Below are positions 21,725 through 24,578 of a DNA stretch of 24,578 nucleotides, one piece after another. How positions within the stretch are numbered: the stretch's first letter is position 1; each line of letters starts with the position of its first letter. Made by a program: the position numbers and the translations under genes. The stretch is from assembly GCA_016931085.1 (NCBI GenBank), contig JAFGFO010000071.1, forward strand, positions 1 to 24,578, read 5' to 3'. This stretch comes from Thermoflexales bacterium (GTDB lineage: Bacteria; Chloroflexota; Anaerolineae; Fen-1058). The notes beneath the pieces were generated by a model. It made no database searches, was not told the DNA's origin, and saw only the letters and a program-made list of their open reading frames with translations.

Positions 21725-21740
21725 CTGGAAGGTAACATTA

Positions 21741-21799
21741 CTGTACTTTTGTTGTACCTCTGGCTGTACCTCGACTGTACCCGATTTCCCCACAAGTAC
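21741..21799 (+). promoter_or_regulatory. Phased TGTAC repeat array, possible operator
   Basis: TGTAC occurs at 21742, 21753, 21765 and 21776, spaced 11, 12 and 11 bp, about one helical turn each. Most copies continue as TGTACC. An inverted copy (AAGTACA) lies at 21793-21799. The array sits directly upstream of the -35 of the next promoter, where a regulator binding one DNA face could act. Confidence 0.4.
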
Positions 21800-21800
21800 A

Positions 21801-21829
21801 TTGCCAGTCGACTGAATGTGTTGTATCCT
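21801..21829 (+). promoter_or_regulatory. Candidate promoter of the pseudo-receiver and TSP3 genes
   Basis: TTGCCA (21801-21806) and TATCCT (21824-21829) are 17 bp apart. Transcription would begin near 21836, about 33 bases before the ATG at 21869. Confidence 0.45.
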
Positions 21830-21868
21830 ATCATGGGGTGAAAAGTTTAGGCTTGGATCGCTGCGAGT

Positions 21869-22225
21869 ATGGCAACACAGACACGAAACGTGATGGTATA
21901 TGGCAATTCGCTCGTCGTTTCTGGCATCGCTGCCAGCCTGGAGCATCAACCGCACCTGAGCGTGCATCAAGTCAATGCCGCCAACTGGCCACACCAATTC
22001 GAATCGATCAAGCCAGATGTGTTGATCTTTGACCTGGCTACAGACCAACCTCAAGCGACCATCGCCTTGCTTAAAGACCACCCCCATTTGCTGCTGATCG
22101 GCGTCGACCTGGGCAGCAACTGCATGTTCTTGTGGGGCGGGCGGCCCGCGCGCACCTTGACGCTACAGGACCTGGTGCAGGTCATTCATTCAGAATCGTT
22201 TGACACTAGCGAGGAAAAATTATGA
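21869..22225 (+). CDS. Degenerate receiver-like (CheY-fold) protein
   Basis: This is a 118-residue soluble protein. Its pattern resembles a response-regulator receiver: strand NVMVYGNSLVVSGIAASLE, strand with PDVLIFDLATD where Asp55 sits at the phosphorylation position, then strand HLLLIGVDLG. The acidic pair after the first strand is replaced by Gly12-Asn13, and no clear Thr and Lys switch residues are seen, so ordinary phosphotransfer is doubtful. There is no output domain. Family recognition is by fold pattern only. Upstream is a weak ribosome site (GCGAG). Its TGA overlaps the next ATG as ATGA (22222-22225), so the two genes are probably translationally coupled. It could act as a phosphorylation-independent regulator or partner, which is inference. 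Confidence 0.6.
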   Translation: MATQTRNVMVYGNSLVVSGIAASLEHQPHLSVHQVNAANWPHQFESIKPDVLIFDLATDQPQATIALLKDHPHLLLIGVDLGSNCMFLWGGRPARTLTLQDLVQVIHSESFDTSEEKL

Positions 22226-24578
22226 AACGCTCTCACTATTCCTTCAGCCGTATCCTGATCGCTGCAAGCTTCTTGTTCATCTTGGCTGCGGCCGGCCTGT
22301 CGGCCGTCAAGGCCGCCGATGAGCCTGATCCCATGCAAAAGATACAGAACGCATGGCAGCACGCTGGGCAAGCCGGCGCCTACAACTTTCGCACGGAAAT
22401 CGTCCAGACCACCTACCCGGCTCCCACGCTGGCCAACGTGGGCCGGGGCAGCCGGGCCGAAAGCGTCTATATCGAGGGGCAGACCGACGCGCGCCAGCGC
22501 CAGTTCCTCATGACGGTTTGGAGCGAAGGCGGCACTGCGCTGAACGGCCAGGATGGCGTCGAGATCCGCGTGGACAGCGACAAGACCTACGGCCGCACGA
22601 GCGGGGGCGAGTGGCAGGAAATGCCCGACTTTTCCGGCGCCTTTGCGCCCGGCAGCGACCTGCTGGCCTACCTGGCCGGCATCCGGGACGTGTACGAGCT
22701 GGGGCAGTCTGCCGGTTTGCCGGACTCGCCGTATGCCGTGCAAGCCACCCAGTACGCGTTTACGCTCGACGGCCCCAGCCTGGCCCGCCACGTTCGTGAC
22801 CAACTGGAGCAGGAGCTGGTGCGCAAAGGCGAGCTGCCGGCGGGTTTGAGCCTCGACGTGTCGAACGTGTACCACAACGCGACAGGCGAGGGGCAAGTCT
22901 GGATAGGCGAGGATGGCTTGCCGCTGCGCCTGTCCCTCCACGTGTTGTACCCGCGCCAGCCCAACGGCGAACAGCTCGAGTCCGAGCTTGTGACCGATTT
23001 TTACAATTTCGATCGGACCCAGGCCCGCTCCCCGCTGGGCCGCATGGCCGCTTCCCTGGGCCTGCCCCGCACGCCGCGCGACTGGCAGGCCGCTGGCGTG
23101 CAGAGCGGGCTCATGCTGGCCGTGGCCGGACTGCTGCTCGTGCTCGTCACTCCACGACGCTCGCGGATGGTGTACCGGGCGGTTGCCCTGGGTGTGAGCG
23201 TGTCCATGGTGATCACGCCGCTGCTCGAAAGCAAGCGGGCGGCCGCCTTTATGGACGAGCAGGCGGCCAAGCAATCCGCGGTGGAGCAAGAGCAAGACGA
23301 GCAGGCCAAGGCCGCCGAGGCCAGGGCCAAAATGACGGAAACGAGCTGGGACCCCAACCAGGATCCTCTGCAAGGCATCGAGTCGGCTTCCGCCCCGCTG
23401 CCCCCCGCGGCGCTCCAGGCCACGCCTGGCGTAGCGGCTGTCTTCCAGGCAGCGGAAGGGAACGATCCGTCCGCCGAATGTAGCGCCGAAGAAAGCGCCA
23501 CCGACACAGACAACGATCTGTTGACCGACTGCCGGGAAAAACTGATGGGCACGGATGCGTCTGATTCGGACACGGACGACGACGGGCTGTTGGACGGCTG
23601 GGAAGTCCTGCGCCTGGGCACAGACCCAGTTGAACCCGACAGTGACGGCGACAGCATCAGCGACAAGCTGGAAGTGACGGGCTTTGTCTATCAGGGCAAG
23701 CGCTGGTACAGCAATCCCCTCAAGGCAGACACGGACAAGGACGGGCTGGCCGATAACGTGGAATGTCCCGAGCGCCGCACGGTGGATGGCGTGGCGCCCG
23801 CCCTGGACACGGCTTGCCGCGACACGGACGGCGATGGCACCCCCGACCTGTTCGATCTCGACAGCGACGGCGACGGCGTGCCTGACCAAGCAGACCTTTC
23901 GCCGTTCTCCGTGCTGGGGCAAGCGGCGCCGTTCAGCCGCGCCAATCCTTTCCAATGGAATGCGAGCAATTTCGCGCTCAAATCGGGAACGACCTACTAC
24001 CCCGTCGTGGCGGATTTCCAGTTGCGCCCGGTCAACCCCAAACATCTGACATATGTGCTGAACGTCCTGGACTGGCCGAGCGGCGACGAGCAGGGGCAGA
24101 TTCAACGGCGGACGGGCAACGACGCCACCTTTGCCGAGGCGCAGGACATGTCGGCGGCCGAGCGCGCTGCGGACCCGCGGGCCCAAAACGGCGACGTGCG
24201 CCTTGTGCCGATGCTCGAAGTGGAGTTGAGCGGCGCCAATCTGCCGCTTCCTTACACAACCGCGATGCAGACCAGTGTGCAGCTTCAGGGCGTGGATGCT
24301 TCCTGGCCGCTCAGCACCACGCCGCCGGTCTTTAGCACCTGGCTGTCGGCCACACTGAATTTCAAAAAGGGCGGGAGCTCTTCCGCGCCGGCGACGCTTG
24401 TAGAGCTGCGGCTCGCCCCCAACAGTTCCTTCGCGTGGATGGGGGTGTATGCCGGCACGTGCGGCAGTCCTGGGGATAAGGTAAGTGAAGTGACGGTCGC
24501 GAATCCGCCGAACCCTTACACGTGGACTATGAACGGCGTCCGCCTGACGGATGTGGCCGATGGCGAGCATTTTGTCAT
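22222..24578 (+). CDS. Large secreted/membrane protein with TSP3 calcium-binding repeats (partial, 3' end outside window)
   Basis: The frame is open from ATG 22222 to the window end (785 codons), so the protein is incomplete. GAGG (22211-22214) lies 7 bases before the ATG. A signal peptide begins MKRSHYSFSRILIAASFLFI and likely ends near VKAAD. Residues 35-285 form an N-terminal domain with alternating beta strands resembling LolA/LppX-type lipoprotein-binding folds, a weak call. Two hydrophobic segments (about 295-311, 317-334) suggest a membrane hairpin. A charged coiled stretch rich in Glu, Ala and Gln follows. Then come thrombospondin type 3-like repeats (about 426-559): TDTDNDLLTD, SDTDDDGLLDGWE, DSDGDSISDKLE, ADTDKDGLADN, DTDGDGTPDLFDLDSDGDGV. 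These bind calcium. A beta-rich region continues to the edge. It is probably a surface protein. Confidence 0.8.
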   Translation, partial: MKRSHYSFSRILIAASFLFILAAAGLSAVKAADEPDPMQKIQNAWQHAGQAGAYNFRTEIVQTTYPAPTLANVGRGSRAESVYIEGQTDARQRQFLMTVWSEGGTALNGQDGVEIRVDSDKTYGRTSGGEWQEMPDFSGAFAPGSDLLAYLAGIRDVYELGQSAGLPDSPYAVQATQYAFTLDGPSLARHVRDQLEQELVRKGELPAGLSLDVSNVYHNATGEGQVWIGEDGLPLRLSLHVLYPRQPNGEQLESELVTDFYNFDRTQARSPLGRMAASLGLPRTPRDWQAAGVQSGLMLAVAGLLLVLVTPRRSRMVYRAVALGVSVSMVITPLLESKRAAAFMDEQAAKQSAVEQEQDEQAKAAEARAKMTETSWDPNQDPLQGIESASAPLPPAALQATPGVAAVFQAAEGNDPSAECSAEESATDTDNDLLTDCREKLMGTDASDSDTDDDGLLDGWEVLRLGTDPVEPDSDGDSISDKLEVTGFVYQGKRWYSNPLKADTDKDGLADNVECPERRTVDGVAPALDTACRDTDGDGTPDLFDLDSDGDGVPDQADLSPFSVLGQAAPFSRANPFQWNASNFALKSGTTYYPVVADFQLRPVNPKHLTYVLNVLDWPSGDEQGQIQRRTGNDATFAEAQDMSAAERAADPRAQNGDVRLVPMLEVELSGANLPLPYTTAMQTSVQLQGVDASWPLSTTPPVFSTWLSATLNFKKGGSSSAPATLVELRLAPNSSFAWMGVYAGTCGSPGDKVSEVTVANPPNPYTWTMNGVRLTDVADGEHFV

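Noticed and set aside
22186..24570. Minus-strand open frame of 794 codons
   Set aside because: It is antisense to the TSP3 gene, which has a signal peptide, a ribosome site and calcium repeats. The antisense translation is low-complexity and matches nothing.

Overview
The window looks like a GC-rich chromosomal segment of a member of the Chloroflexota, probably Anaerolineae-like. This rests on gene content, not on a marker gene. It has very large secreted mosaic proteins, one ending in a YLPVV-type tail, a VTC-domain polyphosphate polymerase beside a Cthe_2159-type lipoprotein, a 7TM sensor kinase of the HisKA_3 class, and a CarD-like regulator. There are no rRNA or tRNA genes, no CRISPR array and no transposase.

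Region 1 (1-5236) is a compact five-gene operon. A strong sigma70-type promoter (TTGACA, 17 bp, TAGAAT) precedes an MIF-like tautomerase, an alpha/beta hydrolase with a Cys nucleophile, two AMP-forming acyl ligases and an acyl carrier protein. The genes are 3-4 bp apart or overlap, and a near-perfect intrinsic terminator closes the unit. I read it as an uncharacterised pathway that activates an acid, loads it on a carrier protein and processes it. It has no ketosynthase or condensation gene.

Region 2 (5237-8240) holds a VTC-domain protein and a Cthe_2159-like beta-helix lipoprotein, 41 bp apart and probably cotranscribed.

Region 3 (8241-17925) is a single gene for a secreted protein of about 3,200 residues. 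From N to C terminus it has a signal peptide, a short 9-residue tandem repeat, about 14 TolB/PD40-like propeller repeats, a beta-helix region, CARDB-like and PPC-like domains, nine carboxypeptidase-regulatory-like repeats, a helical segment and a final beta domain.

Region 4 (17926-19128) is intergenic apart from a CarD-like gene on the minus strand. It holds hairpins, a possible frameshifted small membrane-protein gene, a long CarD leader with a terminator-like hairpin and a 17-codon ORF, and two back-to-back divergent promoters.

Region 5 (19129-21481) is a two-component system: a membrane sensor kinase and a NarL/LuxR-type response regulator. Region 6 (21482-21868) has no gene. It carries palindromes, a MITE-like element and an array of phased TGTAC motifs before a promoter. 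Region 7 (21869-24578, running off the window) is a degenerate receiver-like protein, translationally coupled through an ATGA overlap to a second large secreted or membrane protein with thrombospondin type 3 calcium-binding repeats.

The last three regions place regulators (CarD, the two-component system, the pseudo-receiver) between two giant envelope proteins. This suggests, but does not prove, that they control cell-surface gene expression.
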